Shown one piece after another: positions 12,661 through 22,966 of a stretch of DNA of 64,000 nucleotides. How positions within the stretch are numbered: the stretch's first letter is position 1; the number at the start of each line of letters is the position of its first letter. A program made the translations under genes and the position numbers. Under the pieces are notes generated by a model. It searched no databases, had not been told where the DNA came from, and saw nothing but the letters and a program-made list of their open reading frames with translations. This DNA comes from Histoplasma ohiense. Lineage: Eukaryota > Ascomycota > Eurotiomycetes > Onygenales > Ajellomycetaceae. The DNA lies in contig JAEVHH010000006.1 in assembly GCA_017607445.1 (NCBI GenBank), positions 1,302,001 to 1,366,000 of the forward strand, written 5' to 3'.

Positions 12661-13086
12661 ATGAAAAAAGTGAATAAGCAGAGTATGAAATTCAAAGTAA
12701 TGCTTTTTGATAACACTAGATACTGATATGAAAGTAGAAGCTATCTGTGAGATTCATTATTATCAGAAGTCTGAGAATCTCATTTTCCTCAAGACCATGT
12801 TTGTATGTTTTGTCTGAGAGATTGATGAAGAGAAGTATTGCTTCCAGCATTCTGCTCTTGATACTCTTCAAGTTGCCATGGAGACAATGTTGATCACACT
12901 TTTTGAGTGTATGATATCATGTGAAAACAGATGTAACAATATCTCACTAATCATTTTATAGATGATCTTAAGACCATGATTCATTGTGAGCAGATGACTC
13001 TCACTGTGAGAGATATTAGATTGATGATGAAGATTGCTGAAGAATTGAATAGTAATTTTTTTGACAATTATAGATTGAACAAATGA
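12661..13086 (+). pseudogene. Histone H3-like (H3/CENP-A family) gene carried by hAT
   Basis: Histone-fold protein of about 110 residues. From 12740 the translation follows H3 in order. AIxEIxYYQKSENLI matches alphaN (H3 ALREIRRYQKSTELLI), then FV-stop-EI matches LVREI. FQHSALDTLQVAMET followed by MLITLFE matches alpha2. After a 53-base intron (12909-12961, GTATGA ... CTCACTAATC ... TATAG) comes YDLKTMIH with exactly the spacing of H3 LFE-DTNLCA-IH. TLTVRDIRLMMKIAEEL matches alpha3, and TGA is at 13084-13086. The only in-frame stop is the former Arg of REI (CGA to TGA). Loop 1 is three residues shorter than H3. The tail is very short if ATG 12661 and a 37-base intron 12683-12719 are right; that first exon is uncertain. 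CENP-T/TAF histone folds are less likely because they lack alphaN. Confidence 0.8.
12909..12961 (+). other. Intron in H3-like gene
   Basis: 53 bases, GTATGA donor, CTCACTAATC branch region, TTATAG acceptor, phase 1. Removing it restores H3 spacing between the LFE of alpha2 and the IH of loop 2. Confidence 0.8.
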
Positions 13087-13572
13087 GTTTTGTTTATTTT
13101 TATTTTTTTTTTTTCATTATTTTTTTTTTTGCTGAAGATTTTTGTTTTTTTTTTTTTTTTATAATATTCTCAGTTGTTGTTTTTGTTTTTGTTTTTTAAT
13201 TTTCAAAATGTCTACAGATATATAATGATATTTCTGTTGTGACATCAAAAAGATAACAATATTTGATAACACTCACATCATAATTAGCTACCATCCAGCA
13301 TAAAGGTATATGTATTATGTAATTATGGGTAAGTCATGGTCCCATTTGATTCCATTTTGTAAAATGGGACCAAACAGAACTGTGACTCAGAAATCAAGAT
13401 AAGAACAGTATTCAGAACCTAAATATTTCTCATAAACAGTGAAATAGAATCAGAGCTATAATACAAACAGTGTAAAGTGACTGATTTGAAAAACAATATA
13501 TGAGACCAGGACCAAAATATATGAGAATGAAATCAATGCTAAAATTGGTCATGGTTTCATGCATGATCATAT
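13087..13572. other. Right end of hAT, non-coding
   Basis: Long T tracts at about 13096-13190, then subterminal TGGTCCC/GGGACCA copies (about 13335-13385 and 13500-13515), then the right terminal repeat. No gene is seen. Confidence 0.6.
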
Positions 13573-13590
13573 GGTCAGTCTAATCACCAC

Positions 13591-13626
13591 CCTCGACATC
13601 TATAAGTTCTCACTCACTCCAATAGA
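13591..13626 (+). pseudogene. B0 chromodomain end (part 2)
   Basis: CCTCGACATCTATAAGTTCT then CACTCACTCCAATAGA continues the family B sequence interrupted at 7705 (compare 28475-28515). Its last 14 bases (13613-13626) are the left target duplicate of LINE C1. The rest of B0 resumes at 20299. Confidence 0.85.
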
Positions 13627-14299
13627 TTTGTTTGTTTGTTTGTTTGTATTGGTTTAATGTCCCGGAGAAAACACAGGCAGTGCCTGTGTTTCAGAAGCCT
13701 TCCAAAGGGCATGGAGATGTGCTACACTGAAGAGATTTCTATATACACAGAGAGAAAGAAAACAGAATTCAGATGGCAACTCTTGAGAAGACTCAGCTCA
13801 TTGAAAAGGATTTTTCTGAGCTGCACATTCACTTCTAACCTGATATATGGCCATTCATGATGGAGCTATAGTGTGATTTCTGAGGGAAACTGCTGCTGCC
13901 ATGTCTGAAAGGTTTTACAGTGAATGAAAAGGGATAACTTTCTCAGTTGATCTGAGAACTGTCCATGCTTCTAACAGCAGAGAAAGAACAGATGAGATAG
14001 ACAAAAGAAAAGAGAAAAAATGAGTATTCTGAAAAGAAAAATAAAGAGAAGAGTGAAGAAAAGACTGTGCCCTCTGTGACATCTTGCAGTCACATGACCC
14101 AGCACAAATTCAGGGGGAGTGAGAGAAGAGAGCACTGAAGAAGATCATGAAAGAAAAGAAGTGAAGAGAGACAGAGAGAACAGTGAGAAGAGAGAAGAAG
14201 AGTAGATATCTGCAGCTGAGAGTATATTGACTGAGTCAGCATACAGACTGTACTGATTACACCACAGCTAGTTGAAACAGATGAGCTCATCATGCTGAT
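13627..14299 (-). other. LINE C1 3' UTR and (CAAA)n tail
   Basis: Includes the TTTG repeat (read CAAA on the element's strand) at 13627-13646, next to the CCGGGACATTAAACCAATA end. The remaining purine-rich stretch (13980-14220) has no recognised frame. TSD-adjacent simple repeats are the usual 3' ends of I/Tad-group LINEs. Confidence 0.7.
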
Positions 14300-14525
14300 T
14301 TAATCATTTGCATCAGTTGAATCAATTGAACCAATTGAACTGATTGTATCAATTGTACTGTTTGTACTGATTGAACTGGTTGAACTGATTGTACTGTTTG
14401 TACTGATTGAATCAATTGAGCTGATTGTCCCAATTGAACTGTTTGTATCATTTGTATCAATTGCATTGATTGAATCTATTGTATTGATTGAACCAGTTGT
14501 ACTGAATGTTGTGCTATCTGTACCA
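14296..14525 (-). repeat. Degenerate minisatellite inside LINE C1
   Basis: Roughly 230 bases of 9-12 base units such as CAATTGAACTGATTGTACTG, reading as Ser/Thr-Ile-x-Ser repeats on the minus strand. The second LINE has the same array at about 34955-35200 with a different unit order. Confidence 0.7.
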
Positions 14526-14821
14526 TCTGTATAGGCTTGGAACTGCTGTGAGGGACTGTCAGATGATGTGTGCTCAAACAGCTGTGTTATCTCATGCAGT
14601 ACTGTGTGTAGAATTGTGTGCAGCCAAGCAGTTCTACAAAATCTGCAGAGATCAGAAACTCTAGATAGACAACAGCTGTCATCTAGTTGTGTGGCTGTGC
14701 TGCTGATCTTTTGAATCAGTAAGGAAAGTGTCTCTGTGAGTGTCAACAGAGCATCAAATGTTCTAAGCTTTTGTTGTGTCCACAGACACAGATGAGCCTT
14801 GCATCTGCATGCTGAAAGCAT
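14300..14821 (-). CDS. LINE C1 third open frame (Ser/Thr/Ile-repeat C-terminus)
   Basis: 173 codons without a stop, downstream of the RNase H domain. The N-terminal half is Cys/Leu-rich (TQLDDSCCLSRVSDLC, TAWLHTILHTVL). The C-terminal half is the minisatellite, read as repeated SISTNSTI-like units. The frame is also open in the second LINE (34951-35436), although ORF1 and ORF2 are full of stops in both. It could be the end of ORF2 or a separate small protein. I do not know a function, and the low-complexity part could stay open by composition alone. Confidence 0.4.
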   Translation of the reverse strand: MLSACRCKAHLCLWTQQKLRTFDALLTLTETLSLLIQKISSTATQLDDSCCLSRVSDLCRFCRTAWLHTILHTVLHEITQLFEHTSSDSPSQQFQAYTDGTDSTTFSTTGSINTIDSINAIDTNDTNSSIGTISSIDSISTNSTISSTSSISTNSTIDTISSIGSIDSTDAND

Positions 14822-14849
14822 CTATGATATCAGAAGAAGTTTCCATGAG

Positions 14850-17800
14850 AGAAGTGAAGTGCAAGTCAGTGATGAAGAGTATACTGTGATATACTGAGCT
14901 CTGAAGAGATCTTCACTTAATATTCCACAGTCAGTCTGCTGAATCTTCAGCTCTGATATCAGTCAGAGAGCTTTTCACAGACTCTGCTTCATCACTTTCA
15001 CTCTGTTTCTTGACTGAGCTGCTTGGCCACTGTGCAGATTCCACTGACTGTAGGCATGGTTTCAAGTTTATAGACTGAGACTGTAGTAGATGAGGCTGCT
15101 CACTTAGTCAGACAGTCTGCTTCCTCATTGTCCTCTATTTTCATATGCTCAGAAGCTCATTTCAGACTCATATTATATTGTCTGAGAAGCTTGTGACAGC
15201 AGCTGTAGACTCAGTTCAAGAAGACTGTCATACTGTTCTGTATACTTCAGATGACTGAGATGTTGTCAAGGCAGAGTCAGATTCAAGAACTGATACTGTC
15301 ATCTGTGATATAGAGTAGAAGCTTCATCATGCACTCTAACACACAGCAGACATCAACTATTTCAGCATTGAAGATATGTGATATAGAGCTCAGTGCAGCT
15401 GAGAAGCTGATCAGTTCTCTGTTTCTCTGATAGACTATAAAGTCATAGTTCATCTATCTGCTGTTGTCAAGAACCTGTTCTGATTCATCTGAAAAAACAT
15501 ATAGATCTGTTGAAGATTGACTTCTTCATCATTTCTTGAATATCTGAGCAGCATTTTTTTTATCTACACTCTCTGTGAGATCTGTCCCACACTTCTTTGA
15601 GTAGTATGAGATGATAAGTGTGAGTCTATTGACTGCAGACAGTAGCACTCTCAACCTCTGAATCTTAATCTTTGAGTACTGTCAGATTTCAGCCTCTCTT
15701 CCATGTGTGATCATTGAGGAAGCTATTTGTGAAGTCAGTGGATGTCTCTCATTCATCATCTGAAGTCTTGTTATGAAATGCATTTTGATCTTCTTCAGAG
15801 CTATCATTGTTGATGAGAGCTCAGCATTCTGATATAGAGTTGTGATAGATGTTGTATAGAAAACTGAAAGAACTTCTCTGACTATCATGATAAGCATCTT
15901 CTCAACTGTCTTCATATATTATCTCAGATAGAAGCTGATCTCCCCACTTCTGTCTGTGTGTCTTGCTGACTGTGTATGGCCACTGTATCAGGTCTCTGTG
16001 CTATAGAACAGCAAGAGAACCACACAGATAGTGATTATCTTTCACAGAGCATCTGCTGAAAGCTCATCTCTGATCTTCTCTAAACTTTGAATATGCTGAG
16101 TCACAGCTCTTGTCTTCTTTGCTTAGACAGAGACATGTGATCTTCAGATGAGTCTTCTGTCAAAATGTATACTCAGTCAGTGAAGTGCTGACTTCTGTTC
16201 AGCTGAGACAGTGACAGAGTGTATGATCAGATTCTCTGACACAATCACTGATGATACTTTCTTATATCACTTTCTTGTGAAATGAATCATTTCAAGTTTC
16301 TCTGATGTAAAGATCATTTTGTTTGTCTCTTCTCATCTCAGAATACTCTGTATATCATGACTGAGAAAAGTAGCATTGCTGTTAAGTGAGTGTGTAGCTC
16401 ATCAAGTATTCAGATCATCTGTATAGTCAAAGTGCAATTTCAGATTCTGCCACAGCAGCTCTGTCAGATATAGAAGAAATAGTATTGATGACAGAGAAGA
16501 TCTCTATAATATACCACATTACATCTGATGTGCTGCTGTGATGATTCTCTTCAGCTGAATCTGAGCTCTGTATTCAGTGAGAAAGCTGTTAATGAGTTGT
16601 AGCAGTTCACACAGTCATCTCTGTTGTGTCATCTGCTGAAGCAGTCATCTGCACAGCACAGCATCAAAGACACTCTGCACATTCATTGTGATTATGAATA
16701 CCTTCTTGTTTTGTGTGAAGGCTGTCTTCATTTCATGAGTGAAAGCAGTTATCAGATTCATTGTCAATCATCTGAGCAGTGCCTTTTTATACTGTGAGCT
16801 GACTACATCATGAATGAGTGCTGTGTATGTCAGTTGCTTTACAACAATGTATTTCAGCTTCTTGAAGATTACTGAGAGAAGAATAATGAGTCTTCAGAAA
16901 TGAATCAAGCTTCTGTCTCTCTTATCTATCTTGAATATCATTGTCATCTCTGTCAGCTTTCAGGTTTGTGGAAAGTGACAGAGCTGAAGGCAGCAGTTGT
17001 ATAGCTGCTGTATAAAGAGAAATATATACTATCAGTATATCTTAAGCAGCTGCACTGTGATTTCATCTGTGTCTGAAGAGATACTCTGTATTTCAATGAT
17101 GTTGCACTCTACCTTCTTCATCTCAACTCAGAGATCTCAGAGCAGATTTTCCATGCTGCTTCAGTGCTCATCATTCAATGAATTGTATTTCAGATCATCA
17201 GCTGAGTTGTATCACTTCAGAATGATTTGTCAAAATGTTTCAGCTTTGACAGCTGTCTCTTCTATGATCTGATTCTCAATCATCAGAGAGAATGCTCTGA
17301 GGTTGAGTTTCAGCTCATGTTATGCTATCACTCAGTACAGATCTCTGCCATCTCTGATCTTATTGATCATCTGTCTTCAGTATACATGCTTGGCCTTGTG
17401 CACTGTGTTCTTGAACTGATGTTTTGCAGACTCTGTCTGATGAGTGATGAGCTCTTGATGTGCTCTTCAGCAGTCTGCTGTTTATCAGAGAACTGTAGTC
17501 TACTTTTATTGCACTGACTTGCTGACTGTCTAAGCTGCAGTCAGAAGATTCTGAATGAAGTGTTGAATCAAATCATCAAACTGTGCTGCATTCTCAACTC
17601 TATCTGAGTAAGATATGTTCATTATGAGATCTCTGATAAGATCTGCAAAAAGCTTCAGCTGAGAGTCTGTGATCTTGATCTGAGCTCTGCTCTGCTGTGT
17701 CTGAGATGTTGTTGACAGTATAGTAATTATAGACTGATGATCTGAGCTGCAGTGTAAATCTTGATGCACTGAAGTAGAAGTAAAGATTACATTGAAGAAG

Positions 17801-18560
17801 ATGAGATCAATTATATAGTCTGCTATATAAGTTGAAATGTCTATCTCTTTCACAAAGTTCATTCTGTGTTCACTGATCCACTGAACAAGCTCCCCTTCTC
17901 AGTGCAGATTCACTGCCTCTGATTCAAAGATATCATATCATATATTGAAATTCCCATCTACTAGACAGCAGACTGATGAACTCAAATTGATCAGATAGTT
18001 CATGACTGTGTCTGTCTCAGACTGTCTGTACACATTGAGAATGTGACAGTCATTGACACTGATCCACAGCAGATCTCTGCTTTGTATAGATTGATATTGC
18101 TGTGTTCTTATCTTTGAACTCTTGTATATATATATCATGACTCAGAGTCTTTTCTTCTTTCACTGCTTCAGATTAGTGTCATCTCAGTGATCTATGAATG
18201 CAAAGCACTTATATACTGAGTGATTAGAAGTCTTGATATCAGAGTGTGTGTAAGACTTCTGTATACAGATCACTTCACAGCTCTGCTCAAAAGTAAGCTG
18301 TAGAGCTGCTGTGTGACAGAAAGCTGTTCTGACTGTATTTGCTCAAAAGATCTGCAGAGAATGATTTTTCTGCTGATTGTTTCTACAGTATCAGCTGCAT
18401 TGCTGATGTTGATATTCTAGTATAAGAAGTCACTTGATGAGCTGCTGTCAAAGTTCATCTGTGAGATGAGATTGAAGAATTTCAGATCTGTTGTCTGCAT
18501 GCTGAGACTAGACTACTTTTTGACTGCTTGGCTATACTGTCACTCTGTTGTGTGAGCTGA
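14850..18560 (-). pseudogene. LINE C1 ORF2: endonuclease, reverse transcriptase, RNase H
   Basis: APE-type endonuclease at about 18140-17530. It has VDGNFN (from GDFN) at 17941-17962, ADYIIDLIF near 17800 and the catalytic SDH in SSDHQS at 17738-17746. The RT catalytic FDYTDDL is at 16412-16430 (intact DD). RNase H is at about 15400-15080, recognisable from the EHMKIEDNEEADCLTK motif near 15100. Stops are frequent, nearly all TGA at Trp positions. In an intact copy the protein would nick DNA and prime reverse transcription on the target. Exact ends are uncertain. Confidence 0.8.
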
Positions 18561-18584
18561 GTGTTGTCTGATGCAGATCATCTG

Positions 18585-20150
18585 TCAGATGATGTTCTCT
18601 TCACTGATGAAGCTCTGAGTGATCATCTGCTTGCAGAGTGCTAGCTCAGTGAGCTGTGTTGACTGAGTTGATTGAGTGAATGATATAGATATCATTATTG
18701 TGATCATTGATGCTGGCTGTGTTGATAGTGATTGCTGCTTCTGAGCATCTCTGTGACATCTGTCATCAAGATGGTGGACAGCTGCTAGCTTCTTTTGAGT
18801 TAGATGTCTGAGAATGCTATTCACATATCTGAGCATGACAGAGCAGTGCTGATGCTCAGCTGAATAGAGTTGACAGCAGTTGACACACTGTGATGCTCTC
18901 TTACACTTCACATCTGTTGATCTCTTGTGCTGGCTTGTGAGCTCACTGCAGTTGGAGCATCTTGTCAGTTGTGCATACTTTGATGAATGACAGTACCTCT
19001 GGCATTCTGAATTATATCTCACTATCAGTGGCCTTTTCTTAATGAGTCTGATCCTCTCACTGACATTGAAGAGTGAGAAGTCTTTCACTGAAATGAGAAA
19101 GAAGACAATTCATGTAATCTTCTCTGTCTTGAGATTCACTTCATATTGTGAGAATCAACAGCTCACTGATTTTATCTTTGTCTGAGTCAGAATCTCTTTC
19201 TCAATCATCTTGTCTATGGGAATTCTTGCTTCTTCTCAGTTCTGAATGAATTCTGAGACTTCTGAAACAGTATAATTGTACCACTGCTCTGGTAGCTGGA
19301 TCTCTGTGATGTCAAAAACTTCACAGAGAGTAGCCACTGTCTTCTCAGTGATCAGAGCATTGCATATGCCTCTGTTGCTTGATGTGATTGCTCAATCTGT
19401 TCTGGTGGGCTTCATCTTTGACATATTAGTCACATCTCTTATTCTCTGAATGTTTGCAACAATCATCTGCTGCACAGCATATGACTGCAGCTGGGTGACT
19501 CATTTCTCTGATTGAAGAGTGATGAGAACTCATGAGTTCTTCTGCTGCTTTGTGTTTTCTGTGAGACTTCTTGACTGATTGATGTTTTTGAGCTGCAGGT
19601 CAGCTTCACTAGCTCTGTCAGCTGAGAAAGCTGCAGTCTTGACAGAGATAGCTTCAGAGAGAGCAGAATTTTTCCTCTTCTGCACAATGTCTGCTCAGAT
19701 AGTCAGCTTTCTTACAGTTGTCTTCACTGAATTTGACTGTGAATGAGTGTCTGAGACAGCACTCTCTCTCAGAGTTGATGCTGCACTCAGATCTGCTGTC
19801 ATATATATAATGAATCTTTCACAGAAGACTCAGACAAAGTTCTGACTGACTGACTATTTCTTCTTCTCAACTCAGCTGTTCAGAGTCTTTGTCAATCTGA
19901 TGAAAGTTTTCTGCTGCAGATTCTGTTGCTGTTGAGTCTTTTCAAACTGCTTCTGTAGCTGAGAGATGACTATGAAGATACTGTCACTGACTTCTTTGAG
20001 AACTGAAGAAGATATTGTAACAGTCTTTCTCTGTCTCTTGCCAGTCTTTTCAGTAACAAAATTGACTGATGACTTCAGCTTCAGTGATCTGATGTAGACT
20101 GTGTTGATGTCCTTGAATGAACAGAAGAGTGTTGAGAGCTCCATGACCAC
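18585..20150 (-). pseudogene. LINE C1 ORF1 (Gag-like, CCHC zinc knuckles)
   Basis: RNA-binding ORF1. The start is taken as the ATG at 20148-20150. A coiled-coil, Gln-rich segment (VISQLQKQFEKTQQQQ) is at about 19900-20000. CCHC-type knuckles lie at 18850-19020 (CQRYCHSSKY, RCSNC, then CVNCCQLYSAEHQHC), an arrangement known from Tad-clade ORF1 proteins. The last part, 18585-19088, is fully open. The upstream part has several TGA stops. It is followed at once by the endonuclease domain of ORF2. Confidence 0.8.
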
Positions 20151-20298
20151 TCAATCTGTGTAGTACACACACATAGAGTAATTGCAGAGGGTGTGTGATG
20201 ATGTTGAACAGATTGAAGGGTTAAAATTATACAAAAAACAGTTAGAAAAATGGAAAAATTCAAGTGTACCCCTACATTCGTGGGTAGTTGTAAGGATG

Positions 20299-20321
20299 CT
20301 CACCCCAATAGAGAGGGATAA
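20299..20321 (+). pseudogene. B0 end and polypurine tract
   Basis: CTCACCCCAATAGA followed by GAGGGATAA abuts the LTR at 20322, as GATAGAGAGGGATAA does before the LTRs at 28528 and 44292. This makes the LTR at 20322 the 3' LTR of B0. Confidence 0.8.
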
Positions 20322-20855
20322 TGTGACAGATTAGTATTTATTAGTAATTAACTTACATAATCAACTTCTCTTCTGCATTCACTTGTTTCTGATTGTTGTA
20401 ATTTTGTATAATTTTCAATGTTCTTCTGCTCTGTACTCTGTGCTTGTGTAGTTTTTAACAATTTTTCTATATAGCTCTTAATGTTCTTCTACTCTATGCT
20501 TCACACTTGTGTAGTCTCTAATGATTCTTCTGTATAGCTTCTAATATTCTCTCACTCTGTGTTTCACATTTGTGTAGTCTCTAATGATTCTTTCATGTAG
20601 TTTTCAATGATTCTTTCACTTCACACTCTGTGCTTGTGTAGTTTCTAATGATTCTTTTATGTAGCTTTTAATATTCTTCTACTCTGCACTTCACTGTGAA
20701 GCAGCTTCTGATATTCTTTCACTCTGAATTTCTCTCTATAAGAATCCTCTTCATACAATTTTTTCTTCTGATTTCTTTTCTCTTTCTTTTCTTAATCAAT
20801 TTGTAATCTGTAATTAGAATAGTATCAAATTGTTAATCGAAGTACGCTTGTTACA
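20322..20855 (+). repeat. LTR shared by B0 (3') and B1 (5')
   Basis: 534 bases, TGTGACAGATTAG ... CTTGTTACA. It is preceded by the B0 polypurine tract and followed by B1 gag, so one LTR serves two element bodies. TATAAGAA at about 20737 lies 57 bases upstream of AATCAATTTGTAA (20794-20806), the proposed transcript start and self-primer. Confidence 0.9.
20737..20806 (+). promoter_or_regulatory. Family B LTR promoter and putative transcript start
   Basis: CTATAAGAA box, then about 55 bases to AATCAATTTGTAA. The same pair occurs in every family B LTR. The start is inferred from self-priming complementarity, not measured. Confidence 0.45.
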
Positions 20856-20883
20856 TTATTATTACATGTTTCTAGATATCAAA

Positions 20884-21908
20884 ATGAACTATGAACAATT
20901 CTACAAACACTCACTGCATTCAAACACAGCAGACAACAACTTAGACCTATGAAGTATTCTTCAGCAGCAAGCACTACAGATGACTGAATTGCAATAATGA
21001 CTTGCTGAGATGAGTACTTCTGTATTCACTGTTTCTTCTACACCTGCATCTCATGAAAAGCTTTCAAGAGAGAAGCTTTCAATTCTTAACAAATATGAGA
21101 GAGATCTAGCACTCTATCTCATATAGAAGTCAAAAGCAAATGCCAAATTGAACATTGATGAATAAGCAATAGACTTGCTATTCAATTAAGTGTGGTATAT
21201 TCATAGCATATTGAATGGCAATGTGTTAGCAAAATTTCAACTCTGAATAAGTCATTGTCAGAATCATCAGTGTATGTCAGAGCTAGTCTTTTGACAACTC
21301 AACTCTCTCTTTCTTGATTCTATACTTCAAGTCAAGATGTTAGACTGACTTAATCAAACTTGTCAGATAAATGTTGTGTTGATAACTTATCTTTCTGAAT
21401 TTGATTGCAAGCTTCTAGAAGCAGATGAGCAAGACTGAGATGACATCATCAAGATCAATATATTGTTCAAGAACTTGAACTTTCAGTTGCATAACTGAAG
21501 TATAGAGTGTCTGAAGCTCTCAATATACAGTGAATTCTGTGCTGATCTTTGTCTATTGAACAACAATCTGTCTCAGTTCTGTGTGCTTCAAAATTGTAGA
21601 GAATTTCACTGAACAAATATATACATCTCAAACTGCTCTGCAGCATTCCCCACCTCTGAATCAGAATCAATGAACTGAGTTCCACATGTAAACACAAGTC
21701 ACTCAAAAGTCTTCAATGTTTCAGAGAAGAATGCTGCTGACTGAATCATCAGAGAAGTCTGCATACACTGTGACAAGTCAGAGCATTTTATGAATCAATG
21801 TCTGAATATGATCACTCTGAGTAAACCTCTCATGCATGTAAATGCTGTGTTGTCTGTGGATAGACAAGAACAGAGAAAAGATGAGCTCTCACTCTAAAAT
21901 ATGAATGA
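20884..21908 (+). pseudogene. B1 gag remnant
   Basis: Begins ATGAACTATGAACAATTC (MNYEQF). The middle has EKLSREKLSILNKYERDLAL and LVFQQLNSLFLDSILQ. A CCHC zinc knuckle, CIHCDKSEHFMNQC, is at 21760-21801. The gag frame ends at TAA soon after it, at about 21896, in a position shared with B2. Internal TGA stops replace Trp and Arg. Confidence 0.82.
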
Positions 21909-21956
21909 GAGCTCAAGGAGCAGAAAGCTAGCTGAAGATTTAAGCAGAAAATACAA

Positions 21957-22966
21957 GTGAATACAATCATAATCTCTATCATTGTAAATAGCCTAGTCAA
22001 TATACAAGCAATGATAGACAGTGGTTTTCTTCATTATACTCTTATAGACACTCAGCTGATTGAGAAGCATAAGCTTCAGTGTATTCTCTTTCTCAAACTG
22101 TATAAACTCAGTGAATTTAACAGCTTCAGAGGATCTGCCTCCTACAACATGATAAGATTTAATATTGATGTAGAAGGACATGAGAAAAAGAATGTATATG
22201 CATATAAAATACAAAACCTTGAGTACAATCTAATACTCAGTCTATCATGACTCACAGAATTTGAAACCTTGTTGAATGCATGCAATCACTGTCTTATTTT
22301 CTCAGAAGATGACTGTGTTTATGAGAAGAATGTTGATAGAACTGCTGATCTCACTCAGATATCAGTGAAAGTGTATAAATTACTAATCTGTCAAGTACAT
22401 GAGAAGAAGAATGTTCAAGTGTTCACTGCTAGTATAGCAGATATAAAAAAAGTGTTAGAAAAGTTAGAACTCAAAGATCTCAAGAAACTGCACAAAAAAC
22501 TACTCAAATTATACAAAGACTTCACAGATGTATTCAATGAGAAAGAAGTTGAAAAGCTTCCTTCTCATTAAGAACTCAGTATAGATTATATAATTGAGCT
22601 TATTAAAAAAAATAATAAGAATCCACAACTGTTCTGAGGTTCTCTCTACAGTATATCATATGATGAACTTCTTGTTCTACAAAAAACACTCAACAGATTA
22701 CTAGATAAAAACTTCATTTATATTAGCAATTCATCTGCTGCAGCATCTGTACTGTTTGTGAAGAAATCAGAAGAAGACTTATGATTCTGTGTCAACTATT
22801 GAGAACTCAATAAGATTACACAAAAGAACTGATATCTTCTTTCACTCATCAATGAAATGCTTGAATGAATAGAAAAAGCAAAATGATTTACAAAACTTGA
22901 CATCTCTGCAGCCTTCTATAAGATAAGAATTAATGAAAATGACAAATGACTAACTGTCTTTTGTAT
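21957..22966 (+). pseudogene. B1 pol, 5' part (protease, early RT)
   Basis: Frame -1 to gag. The protease motif AMIDSG is at about 22010-22027. Then come a linker (21957-22571 largely open) and RT up to LDISAAFYKIRINEND at about 22895-22945. It is cut by B2 at 22966 and resumes at 41737/41742 with the RT palm. Confidence 0.82.

Larger units (their letters stand above)
7706..13582. mobile_element. hAT DNA transposon with cargo genes
   Basis: Ends are TAGGCTGACC (7706-7715) and, inverted, TAGACTGACC (13573-13582), a 10-base terminal inverted repeat with one difference. Both sides carry the perfect 8-bp duplicate ATCACCAC (7698-7705 and 13583-13590), and joining the flanks restores the family B sequence. 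Length is 5877 bases. TAGGG-like ends and 8-bp duplicates are typical of hAT. Subterminal copies of GGGACCA/TGGTCCC occur at both ends (7727-7830; 13335-13510). The transposase is on the minus strand near the left end. The right half holds a coiled-coil gene and a histone H3-like gene, which a simple autonomous hAT does not need. Confidence 0.93.
13627..20298 (-). mobile_element. LINE C1 (Tad-like non-LTR retrotransposon)
   Basis: 6672 bases on the minus strand. Its 5' end is at 20298 and its 3' end is a (CAAA)n tail at 13627-13646. The 14-base duplicates are CTCACTCCAATAGA (13613-13626) and CTCACCCCAATAGA (20299-20312), with one difference. Joining the flanks restores the family B chromodomain/polypurine junction. 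The order is ORF1 with zinc knuckles, then endonuclease, RT and RNase H, then a Ser/Thr/Ile-repeat frame. The copy at 34280-40984 has the same two ends, so both are full length. Many TGA stops are present. Confidence 0.9.
20856..22966 (+). mobile_element. Family B chromovirus B1, 5' part of body
   Basis: gag, protease and the first part of RT, continued at 41742 after the B2 insertion. About 365 bases of 5' leader present in B2 (23501-23866), including the primer-binding site, are missing: the LTR joins straight to TTATTATTACATG. The last five bases, TGTAT (22962-22966), are the B2 target duplicate. Confidence 0.88.

Noticed and set aside
12660..13086. H3-like gene being CENP-T, CENP-S or TAF histone fold
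   Set aside because: Those lack the H3 alphaN segment (EIxxYQKS) that is clear here, and the loop 2 spacing fits H3 exactly.
13096..13190. Poly-T tracts as a retroposed poly(A) tail of the H3-like gene
   Set aside because: The strand is wrong for a plus-strand gene (T, not A, at its 3' end) and the gene has kept its intron, so it is not a processed retrocopy.
20322..20855. LTR at 20322 as an independent 5' LTR of a separately inserted B1
   Set aside because: The B0 polypurine tract abuts it directly, leaving no target duplicate, so it is shared.
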